64,000 bases of DNA, from the NCBI RefSeq assembly GCF_003589595.1, contig NW_020654422.1, positions 12,720,457 through 12,784,456 of the forward strand, read 5' to 3'. Positions 35,938-47,179 of this stretch are shown in pieces. The notes under the pieces are model-generated. The model was not told the origin of the DNA and did not search any database. It worked only from the letters and a program-made list of their open reading frames with translations. The translations under genes were made by a program, and so were the position numbers. The first letter of the stretch is position 1, and every line of letters begins with the position of its first letter. This DNA comes from Hyposmocoma kahamanoa (taxonomy: Eukaryota; Arthropoda; Insecta; Lepidoptera; Cosmopterigidae).

Positions 35938-36535
35938 TAGAGTTCTTGGGTTTTTTCGATTGTTACACAGAGGAAATGATAATATTTTTTCGGATCTAAA
36001 TCGCGTATGCTTTTTTTTTAAACAAACCAACGTTTCGGGCCCTTTACAGGTTCCATGGTCAAGGTTGACTGAGATGGTAGCCATCAAATAATTGACATAA
36101 GTGATTGATGACTTCAAGTCTTAGTTGGAAGCTAGAAGAGTCAACCGTGAACATAGGACCTGTAAATGTCTCGAAACATTGGTTTGAATTACAACTTTTG
36201 TATACAAAAAAGACCGACCTCAAAACTTTTTCGAATTACATCTATTTGCCGAGTTTTATGTATAACATAATAAGTCAACGGTAAGTGGGCGAAATGTATA
36301 CATGGATGAATCCGGATTCATCCCCTAATTTAGCTTCCTTAGAGGTGAAATATTTTCATATTTAAATAGAACTACTGCTGAGGTAACCCATATCCAACAC
36401 AAAAAGGAATCATCGAAATAGGTTCACAAGTGATGGAGTATTCGCGTAGTATAAACAAAAAAAAAATACAAACGAATTGAGAACCTTCTCCTTTTTTCGA
36501 AGTCCGTTAAAAATAGTTTCATTTCCTAAGAATAT
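35938..36535. mobile_element. Penelope-type hairpin, family C copy 4, split by a family D MITE
   Basis: The left arm at about 35940-36060 (GAGTTCTTGGGTTTTTTCGA, CAAACCAACGTTTCGGGCCC, TTTACAGG) is followed by a longer centre and a right arm from about 36150 (GGACCTGTAAATGTC, CGAAACATTGGTTTG). The right arm is interrupted at about 36210 and resumes at about 36512 with AATAGTTTCATTTCCTA. Confidence 0.75.
36211..36509 (-). mobile_element. MITE-like repeat, family D copy 2
   Basis: Starts GACCGACCTCAAAA and ends TTTTCGAAGTCCGTT, the same inverted ends as 28386-28834 but in the opposite orientation. It carries the shared CGAATTGAGAACCTTCTCC. It lies inside the right arm of a family C hairpin. Confidence 0.75.
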
Positions 36536-36878
36536 TATGTATAATAAGTAAGTTACTTCAGTATTTGCAATGGGATATGGTAAAAATTGCAGAAATACTC
36601 ATTAGAGTATTTTTGGTTTTCTTCAACAGGATGGTGTTGTTGTTGTTACAATTTCTGTTAAACAGCAACCGATTTACATATAGCAATTTGGCTAATTCCC
36701 ACGAGGTCTGGATCGCAGCGGCTATTGTAGTCTAATTACCCCTTCATACACATGACATCTGGGAACTGTGATATTGATATGCACTAATTAAACCGCAGCA
36801 CTCAGGGTGATTTGTGTGATGATATTCATAGAAGATAATGTCTACTTTGTCTTTGTCTGACGAAATGTCATATACATA
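36536..36878. other. gene-free interval
   Basis: Nothing recognised apart from a GTTGTTGTTGTT tract near 36645. Confidence 0.45.
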
Positions 36879-36879
36879 T

Positions 36880-37255
36880 TTATTGCATTGTTGATGATCC
36901 AGAGGTCATCAACAGCCGAGAAGTTTCGAATCGCGCAGAGAGGCATAGAGAGGCCTAAAGAGAAAAAGAAAAGTAATGCTTGGATCCTAAATAGGACCAA
37001 TGGTAAAGATGTTACGGTCGTCGTGGAGAAGAAATAGTGAGCGTGGGCGAGGCACATAGCGAGAATGGATGAGAGACATTGGACAAGGCGAGTACTTGAA
37101 TGGAGACCCCGAACGGACATCAAAGGGCGCGGCAGATCACCGCAGCGCTGGATGAACGCCATCCGACGACACGGAGCTCGGGACTGGATGCGTCGGGCAC
37201 AAGATCGTCAAGAGTAGAAGAAGAAGGAAGAGGACTACGCCCAAGAATGGCAAAA
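36880..37255 (+). mobile_element. RTE-like LINE, RT C-terminal remnant 1
   Basis: Frame-corrected reading on the plus strand gives the typical C-terminal tail: RRVLEWRPRTDIKGRGRSPQ, RWMNAIRRHGARDWMRRAQD (about 37089-37208) and EDYAQEWQKIT (about 37230-37260). Upstream is a decayed RIAQRGIERP block. Stops and frameshifts make it dead. A short family D end (CCGACCTCAAAAG) follows at about 37269-37282. Confidence 0.8.
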
Positions 37256-37554
37256 AATTACTTTTTTATTAAAAAAACCGACCTCAAAAGTTCACAGATG
37301 ATTCAACTAAACATTAAATTAATCTGATCTGGGTGTTCTGGGTAGTGTCTCGGTGTGAATTTTATTGATCTGGTATACATAGCATAGGGATATCCCTAGT
37401 TTGAGATTGAGTATGGTTGTCTAGCACATTATTATTAAACATGGATCGAATATCATGATGTTATACCTATCGATTTTAATAAATATCATGATGTTATATT
37501 ATTATGATATTCATATATTTATTTGTGAAATTACTCTACTAGTTGGTTATAATT

Positions 37555-37790
37555 ATTAACACAAAGATCAAACGCAAAGAAAAATTCCTTCGATCTCACA
37601 GACACTACCTTTGTATGTACCATACTAGAGTGATCGTTCTACCAACTGACCTACAGATCGAGTGAGCAGACCTTACGGATTTTTTTGTGCGTTTGTTACA
37701 GACCTTTGTTTTTGGTTTTATCAGATTTTTCTGTGAGAAATCTACGAAAGTTTTTCTTCATACAAACGTGTGATGTCGCTTTATAAATTT
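37555..37790 (-). mobile_element. tRNA-like repeat, family 2 copy 3
   Basis: Minus strand: TAGATTTCTCACAGAAAAAT, ACAAAGGTCTGTAAC, TAGGTCAGTTGGTAGAACGA (box A region), a decayed box B, GATCGAAGGAATTTTTCTTT and GATCTTTGTGTTAAT. It keeps part of the 5' extension seen in the copies at 25.6 and 51.7 kb. Confidence 0.7.
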
Positions 37791-37854
37791 TAAAAGTGAT
37801 TGTGATTAATATTATATTGTTTTACTACTATTATATTGGTACTCATTTATTTTT

Positions 37855-38210
37855 CGTGAAATTACTCCATTAGTTTGTTATAATTTACTAATAGGTACAA
37901 AGATCAAACACAAAGAAAAATTTCTTCGATCTTAAGATCCTGTTAGATTTAAGGAATTTTTCTTTATGTTCAATCTTTATATTACAAATTTAATGATGAC
38001 GTTATTACTACCATGATATTCAATTTCTTATATTTGGCGTTATAGCAGAAAAGCCGTTTAAACCCAATACAAAGATCCACAGCAAGCATATAAAGAAATT
38101 CATAATATCTGACTCCAGCTCAGTTGGCTACAGTGGTAGTCACGGTGAGTTGGATTAAAGGAATTTATGTTTGTCTTTGTTCGGTCTTTGTATCATTAAT
38201 AATATATTAC
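37855..38210. mobile_element. rearranged family 2 tRNA-like fragments
   Basis: A minus-oriented distal end (TACAAAGATCAAACACAAAG, TTCGATC) abuts a plus-oriented distal end (AGGAATTTTTCTTTATGTTC). A further plus copy at about 38100-38210 keeps CTCAGTTGGCTAC and TCTTTGTTCGGTCTTTGTAT. The result is a partial inverted repeat of two copies. Confidence 0.6.
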
Positions 38211-38544
38211 GTTATTAAAATTTACCTACCTGTAACTAAGTGAACACAATTATGGTTATATGTACACAGTTGTCTGTTAATTATTTAACATAATTGTATT
38301 TACTTTGCCTTAAATAAAGGAAATAATACACTAAACATGCTTAATATCGGAGAAAGGAAAAAGAAAATAGATATGTCGTCGGGTGCCGCGCCTTGGGGTG
38401 CCTAGAGGCAGGCAATGTTTCCCTTTGGATAGCTATAGATACGACTATCCTTTCGCTGAAGTGGCCAGGCTTCTTACTTAAATTTGTTACAAATATATTT
38501 TACAAATTTGCTGTAAATAAAAATATCGTTTAATGGATAATAAA
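38211..38544. other. gene-free interval
   Basis: A GC-richer patch at 38377-38420 is unassigned. Nothing else. Confidence 0.4.
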
Positions 38545-38830
38545 TAATTAATAGTTTCAGGAGTTACTTCGTTTGCCAGAAACTTGTCGCAGATCGTTAC
38601 TCCATCGGTCCAGAGAGCGTCCTGCACTACGTTTGCCGAACCGTGGTCTCTCAAGAATCGCTTCCCCCATCGGTTATCGGCTCTTCGACAATATGACTAG
38701 CCCACTAGCCAGTCAAGTTTGCTTATTCTACCAGCCATGTCGACGTCCTTGGTTCCTTCTCCGATAACATTATTCTGAATCTTATCCTTCAGAGGCACTC
38801 GAAGCATAGCTGATCTTTAAATAGGTACTG
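38545..38830 (-). mobile_element. RTE-like LINE, RT C-terminal remnant 2
   Basis: Minus-strand frame-corrected reading: MAGRISKLDWLVG, RRADNRWGKRFLR, then PRFGKRSAGRSLDRWSNDLR and QVSGKRS. These match the conserved C-terminal blocks of the group. The region GKRS through QVSG spans about 38560-38660. The plus-strand ORF at 38573-38767 is its shadow. Confidence 0.75.
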
Positions 38831-39758
38831 ATACATACGCAAAAATCGATATGCTTGTTTTCAACAAGTTAGTCATTAACGACGGGTCTACCCGTTTCAA
38901 CATAAAAAGTGGCGATATCGGTACCCGGTCTTATATAGTGTCATGACATATCTTCATTTTTTCCAATATCTATGGTTTCAACTATTTCAATCCAATAAAT
39001 CCATGTTTCAACTATCATACTTTCTTAAGTGCTACTTACGATTTAAACCACATATCAAAGTAACGAAATGTAACTGGTTGGTAAAACAAAGCTTTCTTCC
39101 ACTCCACTTTGTTAAATAAAGGACCTAGCAATTACGGCATACTGTTTTTTGCTTTTTTGTAGGTGTATATTCGTGACACAGAAAGATGAAAGTGATTTTT
39201 TGTTCTAATATAAGATTAAAGTTCCTCGGTATATGAAAGAAACTTCTGACAATGGCTGATTTAAAATTCTATATATACACACACATATATAATTGTTGTC
39301 ACTAATTACAGGTTAATATCACTAATTAATTTACAGGTGGTAAGAATACCACGATATGATTTATTTTTAATTCCCGTTTTTTCAATCTACCTGTGATCAT
39401 GGAACGTGTACCGTTCCGAAATATTATCGTGATAATTATTTAGTGTATAACCATGAAAGCTTTAAAATCTACAACATACATGTTTGTGTTAAATATAGGC
39501 ACAGAATACATTAAACAACTCCTGTTCCAATTATTACTCCATCAACAATTTGGGTGGCCATTAGTCGACTTTGCAGGCTCGTAATTAATTTAAGTTCGCC
39601 AAAATATGTATAATATGACCATAACTAGTTTCGAACTTTTGTTTTACAATTTTGCCGGCTGGATATGAGGGGTTTTGGTATTATATCCTTTTTCGTTGTA
39701 ATTTTCCCGATTTTACATCGACAATACAGAGTTAAAGAGTATTTGATAAGTATAGAAA
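38831..39758. other. gene-free AT-rich interval
   Basis: Nothing recognised. Confidence 0.5.
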
Positions 39759-39760
39759 AT

Positions 39761-39977
39761 TAATAATAATAATAATAACGTACACAGTCATTGTCCCGCG
39801 CTAGGGAAACCTTGTGTCGTAGGTGTCTCGGACACACGTATAGACAACCACAAATTACAGTCAAACTCACGAGAGAAATAAATGTAGGCCGTACAAATAT
39901 TTTTCCCGGCCCGGGTATGGAACCCCGGACTTCTTCGTGGCTGACCAGCATGGTAACCGTTCGGCCACAGACGCTGA
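39761..39977 (-). mobile_element. tRNA-derived SINE, family A copy with (AAT)n tail
   Basis: Minus strand: GCGTCTGTGGCCGAACGGTT, a modified box B, CGGGCCGGGAAAAATATTTG and the body to GACTGTGTACG, then an ATT tail (AAT units at 39761-39777 on the plus strand). Another copy follows 46 bp later in the same orientation. Confidence 0.9.
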
Positions 39978-40023
39978 ATGAAAAACTGAATCCAACATAA
40001 ATTGAGTAGTTCCGGCTATAGGT

Positions 40024-40195
40024 TTTTTTACACACTCGTAGCCCCGCACTAGGGAAACCTTGTATCGCGGGTGCCATGGACACACATATGTAGATAACCA
40101 CAAATTACTCCCAAACTCACAAAAGAAATAAATGTAGGCTATACAAATATTTCTCCCGACCCGGGAATCGAACAAGCATGACAAGCGTTTGGCTA
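40024..40195 (-). mobile_element. tRNA-derived SINE, family A copy, head deleted
   Basis: The body is intact (GGGCTACGAGTGTG on the minus strand, CGAGGGTGCCATGG-type centre, box B TTCGATTCCCGGG). About 25 bp between box A and box B are missing (CTTCGTAGCCAAACGCTTGT). Arranged in tandem with the previous copy. Confidence 0.85.
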
Positions 40196-40205
40196 CGAAG
40201 GCAGT

Positions 40206-40556
40206 TACAAATTAGTAATGTCACACTTTAGCGGCGCCTTAAAAGAGAGTTTTCACGGTTTGCAACTTTACAGATTTCGTCGCACAGTTCATGTCTATCA
40301 TTTAAATATCAATAATTAATTAATTACAGAATAACATTCCGACATTGTATAACGGGCTCGCCCATTTTTCGTTATAATAATATATTGATCCATGCATCGC
40401 TAGGGACGCGTCTGCGTCGCTACGGACGAGTTTCTATCCTTGGTGCGCGGGTACAAGCTCATGCGGTAAAACCAAGGAATGTGATGTGTCTTTGTCATCT
40501 GCTGAAAATAAACGGAGTATCTTCCCACGGTTGTACGAATTTTCTTTATATAAGTA
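40206..40556. other. gene-free interval
   Basis: Nothing recognised. Confidence 0.45.
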
Positions 40557-40557
40557 C

Positions 40558-40680
40558 ATAAGTGCGCATTTTCCCTACATCTCACCTGTTGGAAAGCGAT
40601 GATGAGGTTGACGATGTATACACACTTAAATAGTGCTATTTAGTCTCGCCTTGAAAAGCCCTAAATCTTTTGACTTATTG
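40558..40680 (-). mobile_element. LINE family E, short 3' end
   Basis: AAGTGCGCATTTTCCCTACA, TCTCACCTGTTGGAAAGCGA, TGATGAGGTTGACGATG and CTCGCCTTGAAAAGCCC match the 3' end of the family E copies at 16.0 and 44.2 kb. Only about 120 bp remain. Confidence 0.75.
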
Positions 40681-40690
40681 ATGTAATAAA

Positions 40691-40754
40691 AAAGTGATAT
40701 ATGCAATTCCATTCAAGATATAGGTATATTGAATGGAATTGCATATTTCACTTT
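40691..40754. repeat. 26-bp hairpin, one mismatch, 12-nt loop
   Basis: Arms 40691-40716 and 40729-40754 pair at 25 of 26 positions (AAAGTGATATATGCAATTCC at the left). Not found elsewhere in the window. Confidence 0.9.
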
Positions 40755-41890
40755 AGAAAGTTTGTGTTCTGTTGGATTCTCTGTAGGATATTACATCATA
40801 CTTTTTTCTGTCTTTAAAAAGGATTTTTCGTTGAGTCCAAGTCAAAGTACATTTGTGAAACTTTTATTTATGCTGACAAGAACATTAATTAGTTATTTAA
40901 TAATAATTAATTTATTCATGACAAAATAATAAACATCGTAATATTATTACATAATAATAATTATTTGGCCTAAATGTTCTTGACGGCTGTCGTCACGTAA
41001 TCAAATTATTTTAATCAAAAATAATTTATTAGACAGCTACACTATGTAAACCGTTGTATGAAAAAAATTCCGCTCACTTATATGTAGATGATAAAAATCA
41101 ATGGCTTTGTTCCGTTCTGTCAGGTTTGTTTTAAATATAAATAATATTGTGACATAATTATTGTAAATGATAAATATGAACAAAAATGTATTTGCGAAGC
41201 ACAACCTCTACTGTTATTATTTGTTTTTTTCCGTAGAATATGCATTACAATTTCAAGTGTATTTTACTTAATTATGAAATAAAGAGATTTTGAATTTTGA
41301 ACTATTTTCCATACAATTTTGTACCACAAACTGGCCTGTAATGGGTGGCACCATAGCTAGACGTTTCAAACCAAAGATATGTGAAATACAATATTCGTTA
41401 TTTAAATCATCGCGTTCCTGGTTTTCATTGTTGAGTAACCATATTAAAATTCATTATTTCAAAATTTAAAAAATATATATATTTTGGATTCGACCTCCGC
41501 TATATACTAAATATTCTAAAATGCTCCTTATTCAAAGTGTTAGATTAAAATCTAAAGCATCTATAAATACCAATCCGTGTATCAAAAGCCGACTGGCTAT
41601 AGAGGCAAGTTCTAACTTAGTCAGTATCGTGTGACAGCGCCATATATCTCAATTTATTTTGATTTAGAGGACTGCTAGGTTGAAATGCAAGCTCGTATCT
41701 CTCTACAGTGTAGGGTTATGTTTGTCATATAGAGTGATTACATTGGAATTTGATACTATTTAGTTACATATATATTATTGTCTTTTATTTCCTTGAAATG
41801 ATCTCTAAGTTCATACAGTTTTGCAACAATGCTATCATAATACAATAAAATAGAAAATTAGAACACAGAAAAGAGAGTATTAACTATAAT
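40755..41890. other. gene-free AT-rich interval
   Basis: Nothing recognised beyond low-complexity AAT/TTA tracts. Confidence 0.5.
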
Positions 41891-41892
41891 TG

Positions 41893-41945
41893 TAATTTGA
41901 CGATCTCTTTGGTCGAGTGGCTTGCACAACGGTTGTCATGGTATT
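41893..41945 (+). mobile_element. tRNA-like SINE head fragment, family 3
   Basis: GATCTCTTTGGTCGAGTGGC, then GCACAACGGTTGTCATGGTA. This resembles the 5' end of the family 3 head (TGGCCGAGTGGCTTACAC, then CGGTTTTCATAGTA). No box B follows. Confidence 0.5.
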
Positions 41946-43788
41946 ACTGATTTATGTTATGATGGCTAGAAATGTACATTTATCTTATTGTACTATACCT
42001 CGATGTACATATCTCAATAACAATGAGAATGTCCCAAAAAAGGCCAGGTCAAAAGTCCAAGAACGGACATATATGAAGAGACTGGTGCGATTGGAACAGT
42101 CGAATAACGTCTGTCAGGAGCATTGCATTTGAAGGTTTTCGGCCTCTGCATGTCCCAGTGGGAGATAGATATGATAGTATAATATGCATGCACATTGTAG
42201 TACAACAGGTAACACTCAATTTTTTTTTGCGGATTCTAAGGATGTGTCGATCAAAAGTTATTTACCTTTTCTGTCTTTATTTACTATTCTTTTCAAAATT
42301 TGTTAAATTATCGATCAAGATTTTTTGAACTGACTAGTTTACAAAATCGATGGATCGGCACTGCCTTCGTCGGCAATATTTCCACTTTTTCCTTTAATCC
42401 AAACCTCCTTAAGTATATTTAAAGGCGAACATTAAATCAATTAGCAACCGAATTACCGGGAATTTAGCTCGTTAATCACGCGAACCATTCATTTTCCTCT
42501 AATTCCAAATGAAAGGCTTATTTTAGGGTTGTGATGAATGCTATCGATAAAGTAGTTGATATAAATAAATGAAAACAGATTACTACTGAAGTTCTTATAG
42601 TTCAGTTTCACTCATTTGTGTGATATATTGTAGTGTTCTTTCTGTTAAAAACGTATAAAGTGTGTATCTGTCTGATTTTGGAATTAATTTCAACATTTTG
42701 TAAAATAGCACATTTTTTAGACTCGCTATATTCACTCGCGGTATTCAGTTCACTTGGTTTTTTCTTTGTCAACAATATTGTCAGCAATAAAAAAATTCAA
42801 TATTTATAATACTAATAAACACTTGCGAAACACAGGCTTTGACTAGTGCAGGAATCGTAGGCAGTTCTCTGTACGTGATATACGCTACAATGGAGTTGTA
42901 TTTCTTGGTTCTATGCCATTAATTTAAATGTACCTCCACAATCTCATTGTGAAATAAATAATTTTGTATTTGTGTTTTTTGTATTTGTAAATGCTCAGAA
43001 AACATTTAGGAGATAAATTAATTAAGAGTTTTTTTTTCGATGTAGCTTATTTTCAAAGTTTATCAGGGAGCAAAACTATCGATATTTCTACAACACTAGA
43101 ATATTCCCAAACAAATTCGAAAAATAAACTTGAAAGAAAACATTCCGACGTCAGCTGCCAGAGAAGGGTTTCACTGGATTAAATTCAATTTCACGGCGTT
43201 TATTTTAATTTAAATTAACTTTAATTAACTGCATGTTACTTGTCCTGAAATACTTTTGCTGGAGTTTGTGGTGACGTAGTTTATAAGGTGAAATTTATAA
43301 GGATAATAATTGTCAGTGGTTATATTAAATATATCGGAGATTAACGAGTTGATAATCGTAGCATACAACATTACGTAGATGAGTTCATAAGTTACGTAGG
43401 CTCCGAGTACGACATGGGTACTGTTTCAAAGTTATATTATCATCCGTTACAACACTAAAAGACAAAACTTATAATTTTGATACAATGTGATATATTAAAT
43501 CGAGCAATGTAAACACGTTTTTCCGTCAAAATTGTAAGTTACTGCCATTCAACTTATACGCCGTTAATCGCATTTTACGTGCTGTATATCGTTTTGGAGT
43601 ATAATTATACAACCGAACAATTACGAATCATGACCTCATGACCTCATGAAATCATGACCTTCCGATGTTACCGAATTAGAGTGAAAAAAAAATTGCCCAT
43701 GGAGTTCGGACAGATCCTATCAGGGTGCGGTTGTTTGCACAGGTTTTGGTACATTTCATGTTCGTCATTATAATCATCAACCAATTTA
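41946..43788. other. gene-free interval
   Basis: The section at about 42370-42560 is less AT-rich and looks single-copy. The tandem ATGACCTC units at 43628-43660 and an unidentified ORF at 42991-43182 are the only other points. Confidence 0.45.
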
Positions 43789-43789
43789 T

Positions 43790-44385
43790 ATATACATCTC
43801 ACTGCTGGTTACATGTCTCCTCTCAGGTGTGGGTTTAGATCATAGTCCGCCTCCCTGGCCCAGTGCGGGGACTTTACGTGTTTTCCTAGGGTTGTGAACC
43901 TTCTTCGACGTGCAAGTTTCATCATGATTGATGGTGATGTTTTGCTTCACCGAAAAACTGAAGGTAAATTTCTAATTAAATTTCGCACATAAATTTAATT
44001 CCGTTTTCCCTTTTCCATCACCGGGGGACTAGGCGTAGGCTTGGGTTCCACCCCTATGTTGTGGATATTCCAAAGATTCGCACTAAGCGTTACACTTTCA
44101 CATTTATGTGGCGAACGGCTATGGAGTGGAATTCCCTGCCTGCAGACTTCTTCCTTGAACGTTATAACTTGGGCCTTGTAAAGGCGAGAGTGAATAGGCA
44201 TTATTTAGGTGCGCATGCTCCATTGTCGACCTCATCGTCACTTTCCATCAAGTGAGATGGAGGTCATATGCACCTACATTTTATAAAAAAAAAAAATTTG
44301 AAAAACTCAGAGGTGCGAGTCCAGACTCGAACTCTCGATTCTGCGTGAGAGGCGGCAGGTCAAACCAATAGGCTACCACATTTTA
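43790..44385 (-). mobile_element. tRNA-derived SINE, family I copy 2, split by a LINE
   Basis: The distal half at 43790-43988 (TCTCACTGCTGG, AACCTTCTTCGACGTGCAAG, TTTCGCACATAA) and tRNA-like half at 44295-44385 (AAAACTCAGAGGTGCGAGTC, GACTCGAACTCTCGA, AGGCTACCACA) together match the intact copy at 12893-13168. A family E LINE sits between them. Confidence 0.75.
43989..44294 (+). mobile_element. LINE family E copy, 5'-truncated, inside a SINE
   Basis: Reads FTFMWRTAMEWNSLPADFFL, then ERYNLGLVKARVNRHYLG (about 44094-44211), the C-terminal block of this LINE group. It ends in GAGATGGAGGTCATATGC and a poly-A run at about 44283-44295. Its codons here are uninterrupted over about 64 residues, so it is one of the youngest family E copies. 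Confidence 0.85.
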
Positions 44386-44826
44386 TGATGGGTGGTTTCA
44401 ATCCGTTTTGTCTGAGCCAACTACTTTTGTACCTATACATGTTTGGTTTGTAGTATTTTGATTTATAAGTTTGGATTGTATTACATATTTTTTTATTGTA
44501 TAGTTTTTCTAACGGGACGGACATGTCCAATAATGATCAAAGAACCTAAATAAACGGAGAGTTAAAAAAAACATAAATTCTAACAGAAAATTGAGCTTTA
44601 TTTCATCAACTATTTTCACATGCATTATTATTTGTACATGGTATTTATTAGTTCCCTTTACTTTAACACACTTAGCACCAGTTCCTGTTTTGAGCTTTGT
44701 CAAATATAAAAACAAACACGTTTTTTTATCTTGGTACTTGGTACTTGGTGTAACGGGCTAGTGTCCGCAACTCGACGTCAAGGCGGCTATTTTGCGTGTG
44801 CGCCTATTTTTTTATCTTATTATGTT
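44386..44826. other. gene-free AT-rich interval
   Basis: Nothing recognised. Confidence 0.5.
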
Positions 44827-44827
44827 T

Positions 44828-45175
44828 TTTTGTAATATCAAGTGACAGGACGAACCAATCGTGCGCCTGATCGTAAACTACACGCCTATCCATAACAGTT
44901 GTAGTGCCACTCAGAGATTTAAATCACAAAGATCTGAGGGGTACTGTCACTGCACCCGTCACCCTGAGACATAAGTTGACAAGTCCCATGTCCCTGTAAT
45001 TTCACCAGTATCCTTACCCTTCACCCTTGTATGCCTTTCTGTCTGACTGTCCTATCGGTATGACTGTATTTTCACCAGCAACCTTTCCGTTCAAAACCGG
45101 AACACAGTAATGCTGATATTACTGCTTGGCGGCAGAAATAGCTAAGGTGGCAATAGTATCCTAGACAAACTCTTA
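44828..45175 (-). repeat. family B repeat copy with local duplication
   Basis: Begins TAATATCAAGTGACAGGACG and ends AGTATCCTAGACAAACTC. The TTTCACCAG...CCTT unit is present twice (about 44998 and 45071), with about 70 bp of extra sequence between. Confidence 0.85.
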
Positions 45176-46035
45176 ATAAAACAAGGATTGTTTGGGCATT
45201 TAACAACAGTAAAAGGTTTTAATATTAGCGAGTATTATTTTATCTAATAAAGTAAAAGGATACTAATAAAATACCATTCTGCGTTCATGACTTAACAATT
45301 ACTGAGCTGTATGTTGTTGCGCTGTAAAGGAAAAATGGCATGAAAGCTCTTGTCATGCGAAATTTTAGCAAAGCGTTGCAAAAAAGTAAAAATAAATTTC
45401 TCTCTGACCTCATTCGGCAAAATGCGGGCTCAAAGCGTATATTCGAAGACCAGTTAATGCATTCACTTCACAAATTTAGAGGATCGAAAAACAGGATCGA
45501 ACAAATCCTTGTACTAGCAGAAACGCAAACTGCGATAAAAAGAAAATAAAATTACGAGGACAAGCTAAAACAAACTCGCATTAAAACTTCGCAGCGTATT
45601 TGTTCATGAACGTGATTGTGCAGAAAGAGTATGGGAGACATCGACCGAAGGGCGTGCTGTGGAAATGCAGTTACAAACTCTCTGAATTGCGGGGTAGTTT
45701 GTATTTGGAAGATTGTTTATATTGGAGATATTTTTTGGGTTTCATGGTACTTACGACCTTCGTTTGGAAATTGTTCTAAAGGTGAAGAAATAGAAAAAAA
45801 ATCACAATGGTGTCTTATAACATTCCCTTTAAGATGAACTACATTTATTAATACAATATTAATGGGGCGTATGAAAGAGGTCTTCTCGCATGACGTACTT
45901 ATTCCTTTCCTATAGGATACACGTAGCATTGTAGGGCAAGTTGCCTTAGATTGGTAATTAATTACATTTGTTTATCGTCAGTAGTAAGAAGTACTTATTA
46001 ATTAGTTGGCTGCTATGTCTTCAGTATATTGCTTT
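45176..46035. other. interval without a recognised gene
   Basis: The plus ORF at 45340-45549 (69 aa, Lys- and Arg-rich) starts at an ATG but has no known motif. Positions 45860-45900 weakly resemble the repeat at 50800-50935. Confidence 0.4.
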
Positions 46036-46039
46036 TTGG

Positions 46040-46400
46040 TATGGAGTGTTGGACCTTGACCCCAGCATGATGCTCAAAACTGGAATCCTTTGAGATGTGG
46101 CTGTACAGATTTATGTTTGGCATATCCTGGGTACAAAATGTCACTAATGTTGAGGTTCTTCATCGAATGGAAAAACAGTTGGAAATACTCAGAATTGTAA
46201 AGGAAATGAAGCTGCAATATTGTGACGACGTGAGAGGTAATAGATACCTGGATTCGTTTCGTACAAGGAATACGTTCCCGTGGTAGAAGGCTGAAGAATC
46301 TTAGAGGCTTGTTCCACCTTAACGCATGTTCCCTCTTTCGTGCGGCGGCTTCAAAAATGAGAATGTTCATGATGGGTGCCAACCTTCGTTGAGAAGCGGC
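46040..46400 (+). mobile_element. RTE-like LINE, RT C-terminal remnant 3
   Basis: Frame-corrected plus-strand reading: MWLYRFMFGISWVQNVTNVE, VLHRMEKQLEILRIVK (46095-46205), then GRRLKNLRGLFHLNACSLFR and AAASKMRMFMMGANLR (about 46280-46392). This is the C-terminal tail typical of a lepidopteran LINE group. Frameshifts are near 46070 and 46240, and an in-frame stop lies after the second block. Confidence 0.8.
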
Positions 46401-46444
46401 ACACTCAGAGTCGTATTCTAGAACTCTACTCAATGCTCAAGTCA

Positions 46445-46488
46445 GGACTTGAGTATGATTCAAAGCACTAGAAATCATACTCAAGTCC
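46445..46488. repeat. 16-bp perfect hairpin, 12-nt loop
   Basis: GGACTTGAGTATGATT at 46445-46460 pairs exactly with 46473-46488. An extra CAAGTC lies just upstream. Confidence 0.85.
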
Positions 46489-46721
46489 TTGCCATTAGGG
46501 TCGTGTTTCCAGTGGTAAAGTTAATATTATTAAAGGAGCCTAAATTAAATTTCGACATAAAAGAAGTTAGTGAAAAATACTTACCTCAGATCCTGGAGCT
46601 ATGTATGGTAAGCGGCATATAAGTTTGTACTTCTACACTATTCTAATGAAAGTAAATAAATTTGCTACTCTACGAATCCAGTAAATTTAAAATTAACTAT
46701 AATATATATAAATACATATAT

Positions 46722-46762
<41 letters not shown>

Positions 46763-47178
46763 ATTAACTACAGACAACAAGCGTTGTGACGGTGTTAGCT
46801 CCTTATACCGTCATCCCACCTTTTAGTATCGCCTCTCTCCATTCGTATCGTTTCTTCTTCTACTCATATTTCAATTTAAACATACAGTTTACATTTTAAA
46901 GATTATATTTGTTTAAACCGATTAAATATCTGTAAACTGGACTTTCAACGTTTGAATTGCTAAATTTACTAAATAAGATGTTGGAGGCTGCGAGGCTGCG
47001 GAGGCTATTACTGCTATCCAGGCTACACACCATTACAATTCACCAGAACGCCCCCAGCACCAACAGCACCTCCACAGCGTTTTTGCACGATTTCACTTTT
47101 TATTTACTACCATTTTTATTATCGTGGACTTACGCAAAGTAACGTTTGGATCCATTAATTACTATTACGAGTGTCATT
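46489..47178. other. gene-free interval with (TA)n
   Basis: A (TA)n tract covers about 46722-46757. The ORF at 46957-47142 has no recognised domain. Confidence 0.5.
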
Positions 47179-47179
47179 T

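Noticed and set aside
36842..37162. 106-aa minus-strand ORF
   Set aside because: Antisense to an RTE-like LINE remnant.
39760..40184. Overlapping ORFs of 105 and 113 aa on the minus strand
   Set aside because: Read-through of two tandem SINE copies.
43620..43665. ATGACCTC repeats as a CRISPR-like or hormone-response array
   Set aside because: Only three short units without regular spacers. TGACCT half-sites of this number are expected by chance.
46074..46433. 119-aa minus-strand ORF
   Set aside because: Antisense to the LINE C-terminal blocks read on the plus strand.
46722..46757. (TA)n tract as a replication origin or regulatory element
   Set aside because: Simple dinucleotide tracts are common in insect DNA and nothing nearby supports a function.
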